The position numbers and the translations under genes are program-made. DNA of 64,000 nucleotides from Sarocladium kiliense. Taxonomy: Eukaryota; Ascomycota; Sordariomycetes; Hypocreales; Sarocladiaceae. Location: the NCBI GenBank assembly GCA_030734395.1, contig JAUZTG010000042.1, positions 2,604,001-2,668,000 of the forward strand, written 5' to 3'. Below are positions 45,001-57,114 of this stretch, one piece after another. How positions within the stretch are numbered: position 1 is the first letter of the stretch; the number at the start of each line of letters is the position of its first letter. Below the pieces are notes generated by a model. That model did no database searches, was not told the DNA's origin, and worked only from the letters and a program-made list of their open reading frames with translations.

Positions 45001-47296
45001 CACACACACCCCTCCCCGTCGCGGAATGATGAATAAGATAGGGTAAAAATACGACTACTATACGAAGCGAGTTTCGCAAAACCCGCTCCGGAGCCTATTT
45101 GTGATGCTACTAGCCCGGGTTACGACTATACGGCGCCACATCCAAGGGATATTGGTCCATTTGAGCGAGGCCCAAGCCACTTGTCTTGTGTTTGTCGGCG
45201 ACTTGATAGCCTATGACTAAAAATCATGGTGATCCCAGCTGGCGCGCCTCGGCCTGGAGACTTTGAGTCAGATGATCGAGGAGGGAAAAAAAAAGGTGGC
45301 AGCTTCTTGCGAGGTCAGCAATCGTCAGATCCATTTCAAATTCAAGATCAGCTTACTGACTCAGGTCCCTGGGCTATTTACCCCTGGCATTCGAGGAGGT
45401 TCGAATGGGCATATGCCGAGATCTGATCCCGCAATGCAACGTCTTTTCTTCTTGGGATGTGTATCCTGAAGCAGCTGGCTCACCGCGCGCGGGTGCCCTC
45501 CCCCCCATATTTCCAGGATGGCACAGGCCACCGAAGCTTCACTGGATCTTCCATTTTCCTTAACCTCGGACTTGACGTATTCTGTATGGGCACGAAGTGG
45601 AATCCAACGCACAATAAAGGCTTATGCCCAGGCACCATCATGTGGATCCTCATGGCCTTTTTACTTGTGTGTCGAAACTGCAGCGAGACTAGCGGCGTGG
45701 AAATAGGGAGATCGGTCATCATCTTCGGGTATTACGCATTTTCAGTAGCCGGCCTCTTTTGGGTCTGCTTTGCGATTACTCAACATAATGCGCTGCTTGC
45801 TAGGAGAAGGGGAAAGCTCGGTAACCGTAGAGGGCGTGTACATGAGCATTACTGACCCAAGACGGAGGTATGCTCACAGAATTCCTCAGAACGGCAAAAA
45901 GGATGGCCTTAGTTTCGAACTTGAGAAAATGATGCTCTTAACCCCGGATCGGTCAAATATCACACAAATCAGACGGAGTGTCCGAAGCAGTCAGTCATGG
46001 CCCACCACCAGCGCCAGACCCTGGACACTGATCTTCGCGGGGGTTGATGAACGCCTACACACACACGCTGTATTCATGCCCTGACACACCCAGAAAATGG
46101 GGACCACTTGTGGTACGACGTACGTATTCCTGCAGGGACAATATGGGTGCCGTCTGCTCGATCAAAGCTTGATATGGTGCTGCATGCCGCCCATCCACGG
46201 GGTTGCGGGCGAGAGATGCGAGAATCCCGGGACTCGTACGAAAGAATGAGCCCATGGATCCAGTATCCATTTGACGTCAAGCTGCGTCGGCGAAGGATGA
46301 GATCTTGTGGGCGAGGGATCCTGCCAGATTTTCGCTGCGAAAGATACTATGAGAATGGGAACTGAGTGACATGACAGCCGATTGTTGGAACATAGATTCA
46401 TCGCTCTGCGCGCAAGGGTCTCTCTCACCCGTCAGACTTGTCCATTTTGCCCATCCCGCGCCATGTTTGTCATCGCTGGCGGGAATCCGATAGCGCAAAT
46501 GCCAACCATTGTGGCCAGTTTTGACGCATCACATTGGTTGCATGCCGATGAGCAATGCAGCTTACAGGCAGCAACAAACTGGGGTGCCGAGCCGGTTGGG
46601 AATTGTCAGCAGCTCAGCGTGTTGTGGCTGGCTGGCCGAACACGATGAGTGACTGTCAAGTAGCTCGCGGGTATGAACTGCGAGAGTGATCGGCTGAGTG
46701 CAATCTCAACACCGACCGACTGAGCCGATCAGCATCCCCTATTTCATCCTCTGTTTGGCGAACTGTGCCGCAACATGGCTTCACAATGGGAGACGACCAG
46801 CATTCTCTCAGCGCCGACGACGCAAGCGACGAGTGCGACCAACTAGGGTTCGCGAGTAGGCAGTCAGCCACACCATGCTCTTGTGGTGTATGCGTCCTAG
46901 AAATGTGGATGGCCTCTGTCGGTGATATCCCGAAGGAGAGATACCGCTGCCAGGGCAGTCGACTTCTGTTGGTCGTCGCTGCCTGGGCAAGCAGACCAAT
47001 GGAGTTCTCTTTTGGTCGCCCAGCATGAATGTTCCACAGCAACCAACATGTATGACTGTTGGAAATAGAATACGATTCGCGGGAAGCTCGCTCCAAGATT
47101 CCGAAGCCAAGTTGATTGCTGCGGCCACGTAGAAGTCCTTCTCTGCCAAGAGCCTCATCTCACCGGGAACATATCCAGCCACTTTGACCATGGAATGTGC
47201 CCGAGCCCTGCATCATGCAGCGTCATCGATGCTTGAGGTTGTTAGTCTCATGCCGCGAAGAAGACTGATAATCTAATGATGCAAATCGGGTGGTAG

Positions 47297-47306
47297 TACG
47301 GAGTAC
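47297..47306 (+). repeat. Intergenic word TACGGAGTAC, copy 4
   Basis: A perfect TACGGAGTAC within GTAGTACGGAGTACGCC, in gene-free DNA. Confidence 0.55.
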
Positions 47307-48318
47307 GCCTGTAGTGACGACCGGGCAGGATCATTACCCGGGGCAGTTGATATCCTCTACCCATAGACATAACGAGCCCGGCAACTTCTCGTAGTAAGGC
47401 TGAGGGGTTAGATGCACCGAAAGATGCCATTGTCTTCATCAAGCGTAGCCGTCGACCAGCTGAACGGACACAAGGAGCCAAGTGCAGTTCTTTGATCACG
47501 GGAAGCTACGATCATGCTGGTGGGAGGCACAGAATACCTAGCACATCCCTTTCAGCGTGGCAAGCCGGGATAAGGAGAAGGCCGGGGTGGTTCCCAGGGT
47601 CAGAGAGCTAGGGTCAGCCTCACAAGTCTGACGATGCGTGATCCTGCTCGCTTGAGAGGATGAGCTAGGAGACTAATGCGTGGCTCAGCCCACGGCGAAA
47701 AGTATCCTTCAAACGACGCCTTGAGTTAGTGGGCGACAGAGAGTTTGATGAGGAAAACCCTATCCAGCCAATTTGACTCATTTGGGACGTCAGCCTCGAC
47801 GCTGGTGAGTTTACGGGGTGAGCGGACTACGAATATACGCGACACGAACTGCTGGCTTCGGGCGATCAGACCATTAGGAAAAAGGGAGCCTGGGCCACAG
47901 CGAACCATGTCCAAAGACAGATAGGCGTAACAAATGGTGTGAGATGGGATTATCGCCGATGGTGGTTCTGACTATTGTTCGTTTCGGGGTTCGTCTATTT
48001 GCGAACAGGCCCGCAGTTAATGCCTATGATGAGTCTAGCCGCCCAGGGACCAAAGGGCCAAGGGAGGGTGGGTAGCATGGCCTAGGTTATATCCCGTTCA
48101 GGATAAGAAACTCGCAAGCCAAAGTTGCCAATAAGGCTCCATCTTTTTTGTCTCCAACAACCAACAAGGGAGGGGGCAGGGGGGTGTGCGTAAGCTGTGG
48201 TTGGAAGGCAAAAAGGGAATCTCGCGTGTTAGTTGCTTTCGTCGGAGGGCGGCGTAAGGATTGGGGAGATGTCAGGCCGAAGGGCCTGTAATACCTACAT
48301 ATGATTGACACACGCTAT

Positions 48319-48333
48319 TCTCTCTCTCTCTCT
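48319..48333. repeat. (TC)n microsatellite
   Basis: A run of about seven TC dinucleotides in gene-free DNA. Confidence 0.7.
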
Positions 48334-48850
48334 AATGTGGACTGCAGCCTGCACATCTGTAGCAGAAATAAGGTAATGGGGAAGCGACGGTAGCATCGGC
48401 TCGAAGCCTGTTATAGGGCTCCTGCATTACCGAGAACAAAGCGGCTCGCAACGCAACGCACCCCCTTCTCTGTGCAGTTCTTTCTTCGGCATCTATCCAG
48501 AGCAGAAATGGGGCAATGAAGACAGTCTGTTGGTTCGGTGTTGATGCTTGGGAGCAGACTTGTTCCACGGCTTAGGCAGTTCCTAATAATGTGCTCTTCA
48601 CATGTTGGCCAACGGCTGCCCTCTACTCTTGATGACGAGTGCATATCAATGCCCTCCTATGAGCTGCTGCCTCTCTCTCTCCCTTCGTACCGTCATAACT
48701 GAGTATTGTGAATTTGGAATCCGACGAGCCCTTGACGCCGGCTGGGAGCACTGCCTGAAGCCACGCGAGACCGACCAAGACGCTCATATCCACCCTCGCG
48801 TTGGATTGAGTGCGATTTTCGTCGCATTCCATCCCTGGCTGCTCACAATA

Positions 48851-50198
48851 CCCGTTTGCTTTGCCTATACGACGTGACTCCCGAGTCGCCTATCCTATCA
48901 CCTCTTTCGGTCAATCAATCAATCAATCAATCAATCTCTGCTGTCTGTCTGTCTGTCTGTCTGTACCTGAGGCAGCACCAGCGACGCTGTTGCTCTTCCC
49001 GTCTTCCCGCCTCCGTGTGGCTCCTTCTTCCAGCAGCGAAAACAGCAACAGCAGCAGCTGCCAACGGGCTTTGCACCTGCTGCCACCCGTTCCGTCGCTT
49101 TATTCTCAACAACCAACGACGCCCCCAAAAAATCTCTCCCTCTGCAACCATCCATCCTTTCCGCTTCCTTACCTCCTTCGCAATCCTCGCATTCCTTCGC
49201 TTTGAATCGCAGCTATCGTCAGCTTCCTTCACAGGCGGAGCGGACACAGTGGACACTACTGACTCTGCCCACCACTGTCCAAATAAGACCATTACGAGTG
49301 AAGGACCCTCGATTGACCAGGGGGGGTCCGACCTGCCAGGAAGGGGGGGCGTGTGATTTTCGCATTGCGCCGCGCACGCTTTCAGAAGCTTTTCTTCGCG
49401 TACCCTTTTTCCGACGCCCTCGTCATCTGCTGGGGATCGACCCGACATATACCTTCAGGTCATTGCCCAGCAAAACCCTTCTGAAGGCATCCATTCGCAG
49501 TCCTTGGTATCCCGAACCCTCATCTTGCTTGCCACAAGGAACTGTGTGCTGACTGGCGAGCCTATGCCCATCAGCGCCAGACCTTGAACTGCCTCCCTCC
49601 GCATCAGCATCATCCGACATCCAACGACTCTTTAATCCGTCGCACACCCCCGAGGCTGACCTGACAAAAACCAAGCCTCTTCCTCCTGCTTTGCACACCC
49701 TCAGTCTATCTCGGCGACTAGTTGCCTATACGCTTTCCCGCTTGCTTTAACCCAAAAGTAAGACTTTACGATTGTGGCTCCAACCTAAACTGGTCTGTGC
49801 CCCTTCTATTGTCTTTCTTGAAAGCCCGGGGCCCCTCTCACCTCTGGGCTAACAGCGCCCTGTTTCTTGGGAATCATATAACTAACTCATCACTGCCAGC
49901 CGCTCTACAAAGGCTTTTTCTCACCCTTCACTCACCATCCCTACGGCTGTTGGTTTCCCCGCTGGATTCGATCTGGGTTTCCTGTCGTCATCTCACCACC
50001 ACAGAAACTCTTCCATGTCTGCGCCGCCAGTACGCAGACGCCACATACACATCTTTCCTCGCAAGTTGCCTGATTTATCACCTGGGACAGCTTGAGCGCC
50101 TTATCACGTGACGGCCACTTCAGTCAAGACCGTCCATTGTACAAATTTACCAGTGCATCAATAATTAAACCAGGGAACGGATCAGCGGAGCCTTCAAA
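48851..50198 (+). promoter_or_regulatory. Long pyrimidine-rich leader/promoter of the DUF3716 gene
   Basis: The plus strand is strongly pyrimidine-rich from about 48.85 kb to the start codon, with CTCTC, CCTTC and TTCCC runs and several possible GT..AG pairs. This matches the leaders of the cyclin and CHS7 genes. Upstream open frames of 129-166 codons here look non-coding. A leader over 1 kb would be unusual but is suggested by the composition. Confidence 0.45.
48911..48964. repeat. Compound microsatellite (TCAA)6 and (CTGT)6
   Basis: About six TCAA units (48911-48935) are followed after a short spacer by six CTGT units (48941-48964). Its position at the start of the pyrimidine-rich leader makes length variation potentially relevant to promoter activity. 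Confidence 0.8.
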
Positions 50199-53125
50199 AT
50201 GAAAGACACCGCCGTCTGGCAGGCCCTGCCGTCAGACGAGCACCAATCGGTGTGGCATGAGACGGAACGCAACTTCTGGGACAGGTTCAAGCGAGATACG
50301 GAATCAGAGCGTTCAGCTGCCAACGCTCGCTTTCACAATGAGAGTGTCGATATTCGAGTGGAACTCCGGAACCTTTCGGATCTTCGGATGCAGCTGAGTG
50401 ATAGGAGATCACGCATGGCTCGCGAGATGGCCCAGATTGAGGAGGATCTGGCCCGAGCGGCCGCTTCTTGCCACGAGAAGGCAACTAAGCTTGCAGCTAT
50501 GGAGCAGGAATATCATGAGTCCCTGCATGCACGAATGGAGACTCGAGAGGAGGTCTGCAAGTCAATGACCAATTTCTTCCGTGAGAAGCGCGGTGAGTTG
50601 CCTCTCACTGAGCTTGGTCCTCGCCTCCCCAGGATCGATTCTCGGGAACAGGAAGATGAGCGCATGAGCGGGGCGGATGCCAACGGTGTTCCAACGCCGG
50701 CAAGATCGACATCAACCGAGAACGTTCTTGTGAATGTTGTGGATGCAGATGGCCGATATGTTGGCCCCGTCGAGCGCATCGAACCCTGGAACCAATGGGT
50801 TGAGGCTATCCAAGACCTGCCTGTCCAACGGCCGGTCATCATCCGCCGCGGACGACGATTTAACAAGGACCATCTCAGCAGCATCTACGAACGTGCCGAA
50901 GCGAAGGGTGTGAAGTGGCTGTCTTGCATGATCCAGGCTATCGGTGAGGTCCAGAAGCGTCGTTGCCAATCTTGCGAGAAGAACCAGGGTGCATTCGAGC
51001 AGTGTGTCATCGTTGGAGGGGAGATGTTCCCTAAGTGCGGCAACTGCGAATGGAACCGCCAAGGCTGCCACGGTGCTTCGGCTGAGTGGATCGATATGCA
51101 GGCGGCTCAGGAGCACGCGAGGCGAAAGAAGCTGCTGGAGCCACCGACACCCACAGAGAAGGAGGCTGAATCGACTAAGGTCCCAGATGCTCCTCAAGAA
51201 CCGACACCCGAGCAGCGCGCTCGAGAGGCTAGGGAAGAGGCTCTTCGCCTGGCAACAGAGGAGGGAAGGAGGCAGATGAGACTTAAGGAAGCCGCACTGC
51301 AAGCACCAGCGTATTCTGTCCCTCGCATCGAACCGAGGCGACATGCTGGCCTCACGCCTCCACCACAGGGGCTTGAAGATGAGCGGATCGCAAGGATGGC
51401 TATCGCTAGGATGTCTGGTCTCGGTGACCAACCACTCCCACGCCCGGTGAATCAAAGGTCGCCAATACTACCTCCGCTGCACCGTCGGGAAGGTAATGGC
51501 TACGTTGATCCTATCCGCCATATGAATAACGAGGACACCCCTATGAGGGAAATCCCGCCCCCGAATGGCCCGATCTATAACCATCTCGAAACCCAGCGTC
51601 GTCCCCTTCCGAAGGAGCCGCCACGCCCGTATATGGGATTCACCCCCGCGAACATTCGTAGCAGACCGCCGTCCCACGACTTCACACCAGCCCCAGTGTC
51701 TGCCGAAGCATCCCCTCGTCAACCGCCTCATAGCCCTGATGAGCCTTTGACTGAAATTACCTCAAAGAATCTTGTTCTTCGCCACAACGGCACGGTGTAT
51801 ACATATCCTGAGTGCATGGAGGGCGTTCCCGTCGGCAAGATTGACAAGGATCATCCTTACTGGGAATCGCACTGGAAGGATGTTCGCAAAGACATTACCC
51901 GTCAGTGGGAGAGGTGGAAAGAGAAGCACCAGGCCACTATTGAGGCCGAGGCCAGGGGCGAGAAGGGAGGCTCGTCCAAGTACCAGATTGGCCGTCAGGT
52001 GAATCGTGGAGCCAAGATCTTGGAATTCCTCGACTCAGGGGACATTAGTCCTTACCAGTTGCTTGCGAAGAGGTTTCTTCACACTTCGAAGGGAGGTATC
52101 ACCTCCTACGATACCCTCTTTCGACTTTCAGAGTCTCTTTCCGAGTTGGAGAAGTTCAACCTTGATGTCACTCCAGTGGAGTGGATGCGCCACCGCCTTC
52201 ACGAGATCTACGAGTCCGAAGGACCCAACTTCAATATGCCACGGACCATTCACGACTTCTACCATGACAAGAAGCTAGCAAGCCTGCGTGCCAAGGCAGG
52301 CTTCCGCAATATTGGACGACCTTCAGGCAAGAGTGCCGGCGGGTCACTGCCAAATAGCAATGTCAACACACCTCAAGGCACTCTGGGCAAGCGTAAGAGC
52401 ATGCACTGGTCTACTGAGCAACCTATAGAGACTACGTTCATCAATCAATCTCCCGGTACGGCTATGGGTGCTCGATTCAGAAACATCATCATGCCTGAGA
52501 GCCACTTCAACAAGCGTCCCAAGAGCACCCACTCGAACGAGACCCCAGCCCGTAGTGCGGGAGCAGTGTCAGATTCGGAGTCGAACACCGGCGTGCTCCT
52601 GACCGAGGACGATTTCCGTGTCTATCAGGCTAAGACGAGCCAATATGCAAGCTCGACCAAGCTTTCTCAGTATGTGCGGAGCAAGAAGGGTGCCAATGGC
52701 ATCACGCTCGACCTCCGAGTTCTCAGTGGCACTGGACCAACAGAGAAGTGGACCAAGCCTGAGTTGGACGGCCTCGATGCTAAGGCAGTGGACTTGTCAG
52801 CGGTGTCTCGCATGAGGTATAATCGCCAATCTCTCAAAGCATCAATGGTTTCGGATCCCGAATCTTCTTCCAAGCAAAACGACCTCCTGCTCGAGTTCAA
52901 GCGCGAGAGCACGCTCCTGCGCTTCGTGGACATGTGCAAGAGGTATAACCCAAAGGAGCGCCAGTTCTCAGAAGTCTCACCGTGAGTTATTTCACCAGGC
53001 CTGCGTTATGACAATCAATGTATACTGATGCGAAAAACAGTGAGGAAATGGACCGCGAATGGAAGGCTTATGAGTCAAAACTGCAGCTGGACGGCAGCGA
53101 GAAGCTGATCCCGCTCGAGGAGTAA
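50199..53125 (+). CDS. Fungal DUF3716-type cysteine-rich protein, function unknown
   Basis: Two exons, 50199-52981 and 53041-53125, encode 955 aa; the 59-nt phase-2 intron completes a proline codon. Residues about 25-130 form a charged coiled coil. A compact cysteine module has Cys at 256, 259, 269, 280, 283 and 290 (CQSC...QC...CGNC...GC), which resembles fungal DUF3716 and could bind zinc. Two further conserved-looking blocks follow a Pro-rich linker: one near 525-575 (YPECMEGVPVGKIDKDHPYW) and one near 610-700 (LLAKRFLHTSKGGITSYDTL, then VEWMRHRLHEIYE). The last 100 residues are basic with scattered aromatic residues. The layout suggests a nuclear or chromatin-linked regulator, but this is inference. 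It is convergent with DPB11. Confidence 0.85.
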
Positions 53126-53617
53126 TTTATTCCAATGGACGTAATTGGTGGCTGCGACGGATGGGCGAGACCCTATGACGATACCCCCTGGGCACCTCAT
53201 TTTTGGTGACCCTTTTGCTTTCATTTGCGATTTCATAATATGGACCAGGGGACGCGGCCTGGTATCTACCGGGCTATTGGTAATGCTGTGTTTTGCGCAA
53301 TTCATCAGGGGAGGCGTTCCGCTGGCGTTTCCGATCACATAGAAGAGGCTACGGGTTCAGACCCAAGTTTTTGAGGAAGCTGGGTTGGGCTGTCGTAGGG
53401 AGTTGGTACCCTGGTTATGACCACAGCGCACCACAGCGAATGTCACTTGAGCAGGTGTTCCTAGAGCAATGCAAAGTTCTTGTGTACTTGTGCTAGATTG
53501 ATTGCTGTCATGATGATTCGCTCCCCAAAAAAGCGAGACATTGCTCCATATATGCCTCGAGTCCCGAACCAGAACTCCTGTGCCCTTAATGTCATTTACA
53601 ACTCCTAACATGCATGA
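53126..53617. other. Convergent 3' region, DUF3716 gene / DPB11
   Basis: About 490 bp between two convergent stop codons. It should hold both 3' UTRs. Frames up to 87 codons in it show no recognisable domain. Confidence 0.5.
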
Positions 53618-56169
53618 TCATCTCTTCCTCAAAGATCGGCCCCCGGCGGCAGTTACCTGAGCACCGCCTGTCTTGGCCTTCCCCTTTACATCCTCCCCAG
53701 CCATTCGACTGATAATCTGCGCCTTCACTCCCTGGGCCTCCGGATCTCCATATGCAAGCTGTGTGCCCGGATGTGCATCCTCATGACCCCCACAACTCTG
53801 TCCTTCAAGATCTCCTGCTCCGGCGTTCTCATCAGCGCCAAACACAGCACTGCCATCCGAGGGTGCTACTGCGGCCGCCGTTGAGGTGTTCGCGTTCGAG
53901 CTCGTAGCTGAGACGTTGCTTGTTGCTCGACCTAGGAGTTGGCGACGTCGAGGTTTTGGTTCGTCGGCGGAGGCGTGGAAGGAGGGAGAGCCTACAGAGG
54001 CGGCTGTGTCGACTAAGGAAGCGAGGCGAGAAGTCAAGAGGGCTTGGTGTTGTGCGGCTTCCTTGTTGGCTTCGTCTGGTGAGGTTGTGTCTGCTGGGGG
54101 TGCGGAAGGGGCGCGAGTCTGAGGTGGGTTCTCCTTCTGACGAGGATTTGGATCAGACTTGGTGCGGGGAGGATTGGTATCGAGCTTAGTTGGAGAAGGA
54201 GATTTGTTGAGAGACGCGGAGGAGAGCTCAGTCAGGGGAGAGTCCGTATCGTTGGTTGGTATTAAGTTGGTGCGTGCGGTATGGAAGTCCGCAGAGGTTG
54301 TGGAATCCTGCTTCGTTGTTCGCGTGGGTGCCTTGGACTGATGTGTTTGTTTAGGAGGGTTCGAGCGCTCGTCTGTATTGAAACCGCTGCGGTCAACACC
54401 TGGGACTTTGGAGGTTGCTGATTTGGCAGCTATTGGGGCAGGAGCCGTGGGTGGGAGTGATGGAAGTGAACCAGCCTTGTGCGAAGCATCAGCCCCCTGA
54501 GAACGATCTGATGATTGTTGCTTCTGCGCCTCGTCTCCCGCAAGTGACCGCCGCTTCTTGAGCTCTGTGAAAGTAAAGTCCTTGAGAGGTATGCGACATC
54601 CTGTGGAGATGCACTCCCAGAGCCACTCTGCGGAAACAACGGGGACACCCCATGCAAGAGCACACTTGAGTTTCTCTTTGCGTGTTGCGGCGAGAGATCG
54701 GCAAACAAGCACACTTGCCGAAGGGCGGAATTCTTCTGCAAAAGTGGCCCCGAGCTGCGTGACACTTCGAGCTACTTGGCTGAGCTCGATGCCGGTGAAG
54801 GCGGCGGTACAGATAGTCATGGAGGCCAGATCCGGTATTGGGAAGGCAGGGAATGGGCGACCAATAACGTGGTCACGAGGATCGAAGAATTGTTTGTTGT
54901 GGAGACATTTTTCGACGTAGAACTCGGTGATGATGTGTATGCTATCGTCAGGCAGGTTGGGATGAGTATCTGGCTGAGAGGATTGCGGGACAATGAGGAA
55001 GCGGTATATCGAGGCGGAAGGCTTGCCATTGGCGAGGGCCGCGAGAGACGAGACAACAGAGCCGACCAGGGAGATGATAGTCTGTTCCAAGATTTGTGCT
55101 CGTTCTCTTGGAAAACCGTTGATGTAGAACATGGCATTGGCAAAAATACCTTGTGCTTCAGGTGGTGACAAGCGTTCCGCTTCCCCCTGAGGTTTTGCTA
55201 CCCCTGCAGGAGCTGCCTCAACGGGATGCTTTCCCTCCATGTTCGAGCTGTCCTTTGACTCCGGTCGTTTGAGTATGTCTCCCCAAAGCCCATCTCTTTG
55301 CGAGTTTAGCTTCATGCTGGCGGTCTTCCTCAACTTCCTGGGCCCCTTGCCGTCGTCGCCTGGACCGGCGGTTCCTGACCGGGATCGCTTACCCAGAGAA
55401 GTTCTCCGAGGGTCCTTTTGAATCCAAGCACCAAGGCCTTGCTCCTCAAATGGCAGAAGGGGATCGAATTTTGACTCCTCCAGAATGAGTCCTCGTTCGA
55501 GGCTTTGCTCTAGCCACTGTGCAGAAACGGTGTGAACGCCCCATTGTTTCGCCGCCGTGAACTTCTTTCCTTCAGGCTTGTGAACGATGAGATGCGTGCA
55601 TTGCTTTGTCAGGTCGGGGGTATAGGTAGCTCCATTCGCCGTGATCTTTTCCGCGATCCCATCGCGCGCTTCACCAAATCCCGTCAAGGAAATGAGCAGT
55701 CTTTGACGAGAACTTCCATCCCCAGCAAGTGCCTCAGGCATAGAGCCACAGCGCTCGAGAGGCATCAGTTTATGTTTGATTTCGAGCGCATCGAAATCGA
55801 AGTCGTCTTCGCCGTTCCGCCAAAGCTCGTGAACAGCTACGATCCAGCTAGCGTCCATCGCTTTGATGTCTGGCCGCTCCCGAGCAACATGGCGGTACTT
55901 CGGAGTGTCATAATCGCCGACGATAAGATGCGTGACGTCCGGGGTGAGGTCATATTTGTGTATGCCACCAAGCTCAGTGACACGCTGGGCGATGATTGTC
56001 TACAGAGAATCGTGAGTGCTACGGACGAGAAAAGCGCCTTGCCAGTGATGGTGCTTCAACATACCCTGCCTTCGGTAGGGATGCTAGTACAGCATACAAC
56101 GGTGTCGTTGAGCGGAGCCGAATGATCGATGACTCGCCGAGGTCGTGGAGGAGACTCGGGTGTCTCCAT
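53618..56169 (-). CDS. DPB11: Dpb11/Cut5(Rad4)/TopBP1-type BRCT scaffold
   Basis: Two exons, 56169-56065 and 55999-53618, encode 828 aa. The 65-nt phase-0 intron joins TSIPTEGR to TIIAQRVTELGGIHKYDL. Four BRCT repeats are visible: about 20-100 (VVCCTSIP, THLIVGDYDTPKYR, MDASWIVAVHELW), 130-215 (LLISLTGFG, CTHLIVHKPEGKK, VSAQWLEQSLE), 320-425 and 430-515 (TAAFTGIELSQV, WGVPVVSAEWLWECI). The pairing 1+2 and 3+4 is the Dpb11 layout. The last 300 residues are Ser/Thr/Pro-rich and disordered. Family knowledge: Dpb11 binds CDK-phosphorylated Sld2/Sld3 at origin firing and activates the checkpoint kinase Mec1/ATR. The ATG at 56169 is chosen because the frame upstream lacks another ATG. Two GCGCGT sites lie 268-295 bp upstream. 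Confidence 0.92.
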
Positions 56170-57114
56170 GGCCTCACGGCGAGGCTTCTTGTTTCGTGAT
56201 GCCGGGGGTATGCCGATGTGTGCTGTCGAAGACGTGTCGCGTGATGGGTTGAGGAATATCAAGACCGCGTGAGCATGTTGTTCGTCATAGATTCATGGGA
56301 ATTTCGTAAGTGCTTGGTTTCTCGTTTATTCATACCAAGGATCTAGTCAGTCCGGAGTGCAACAAGACGAAGATGCTTCAAGCTTGTTGTTGTGGCCATT
56401 GACTCGCGATGAGGATAAAGTGGTTTTTGGACGGAAGCGCGTCGTGCCGCTGCCAAAGCGCGTCATTCTTTAGTGCAGGAGACCAGGCTGCAGGGGGTTC
56501 ACAGCGGGGCAGTAATGATTAGTGGTACCGGCTGTCATCCCCCAGCAATTGTGAGGCGCTACCGAGCGTAAAGAAACAGCGGCTACAGTGGAAGAAGGTT
56601 GCTGAAAGACCGGCTAGTAGCCTCGCTACGGCGACGTGCAGCCTTACCTTAAAGTACAGTTAGCATCATGACCCCTCCTCCCCGTCCCTCCCCGCCAAAC
56701 CTGAGCACCACAAATCTCCAGCTTCGGCTCTGAACTCACATTTACCTCAACTCAGCAGAGTTCTCCGCCGCCAGCACCACTTTCCCGGTACTGCACTCTG
56801 GCCGTTCTGTCGCTTCTGAGCTCGCCTGCCTGGCCTCAACCCTACATCGCCCTCGCAAACGCAATCGAGCTCCTATCACGACCTCTGATCAAGCAAGCTC
56901 AGCAACCACGAAGGTCGATACAGCTACATTGTCGCTCTGAACCCCTCCCCCGGCTCGTCTACATCGCTCGGAATCGTCGTGGGCTCTGTGCGTCGTACCT
57001 CGAATACTTGTCACTGTTCCTGGTACAAGCTCTGTGCTATTGTCAACTTGGCCAGGACCTGCAGTCAGGAGCTGCGACGAGGATTACGGCGAACGCTTCG
57101 AACATAGAACGACG
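56170..57114. promoter_or_regulatory. Divergent DPB11 / DCN1 promoter region
   Basis: About 945 bp between divergent start codons. GCGCGT occurs at 56437-56442 and 56458-56463 (ACGCGC on the minus strand, one base from the MluI box). From about 56.68 kb the plus strand is pyrimidine-rich, the likely DCN1 leader. No gene is present. Confidence 0.5.

Larger units (their letters stand above)
39299..48850. other. 9.5-kb block without a convincing gene
   Basis: This is the largest gene-free block in the window. Its frames are mostly under 170 codons. The exception is a 244-codon minus-strand frame at 43096-42362. It holds recurrent TGGGC/GGGCTG runs (42.0, 43.3, 43.5 and 44.1 kb), a G-quadruplex motif, a T12 run at 43991, a (TC)n run at 48319-48333, and two copies of the TACGGAGTA word. 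Base composition is not AT-rich, so it does not look like a RIP-mutated repeat island. I see no transposase, reverse transcriptase or terminal repeats. Confidence 0.5.

Noticed and set aside
45457..45855. 132-codon plus-strand frame with two hydrophobic segments
   Set aside because: About one or two frames of this length are expected by chance in 10 kb, and no family is recognised; kept only as a note.
48927..49448. 173-codon minus-strand frame across the microsatellite
   Set aside because: It crosses the CTGT array and is antisense to the leader of the DUF3716 gene.
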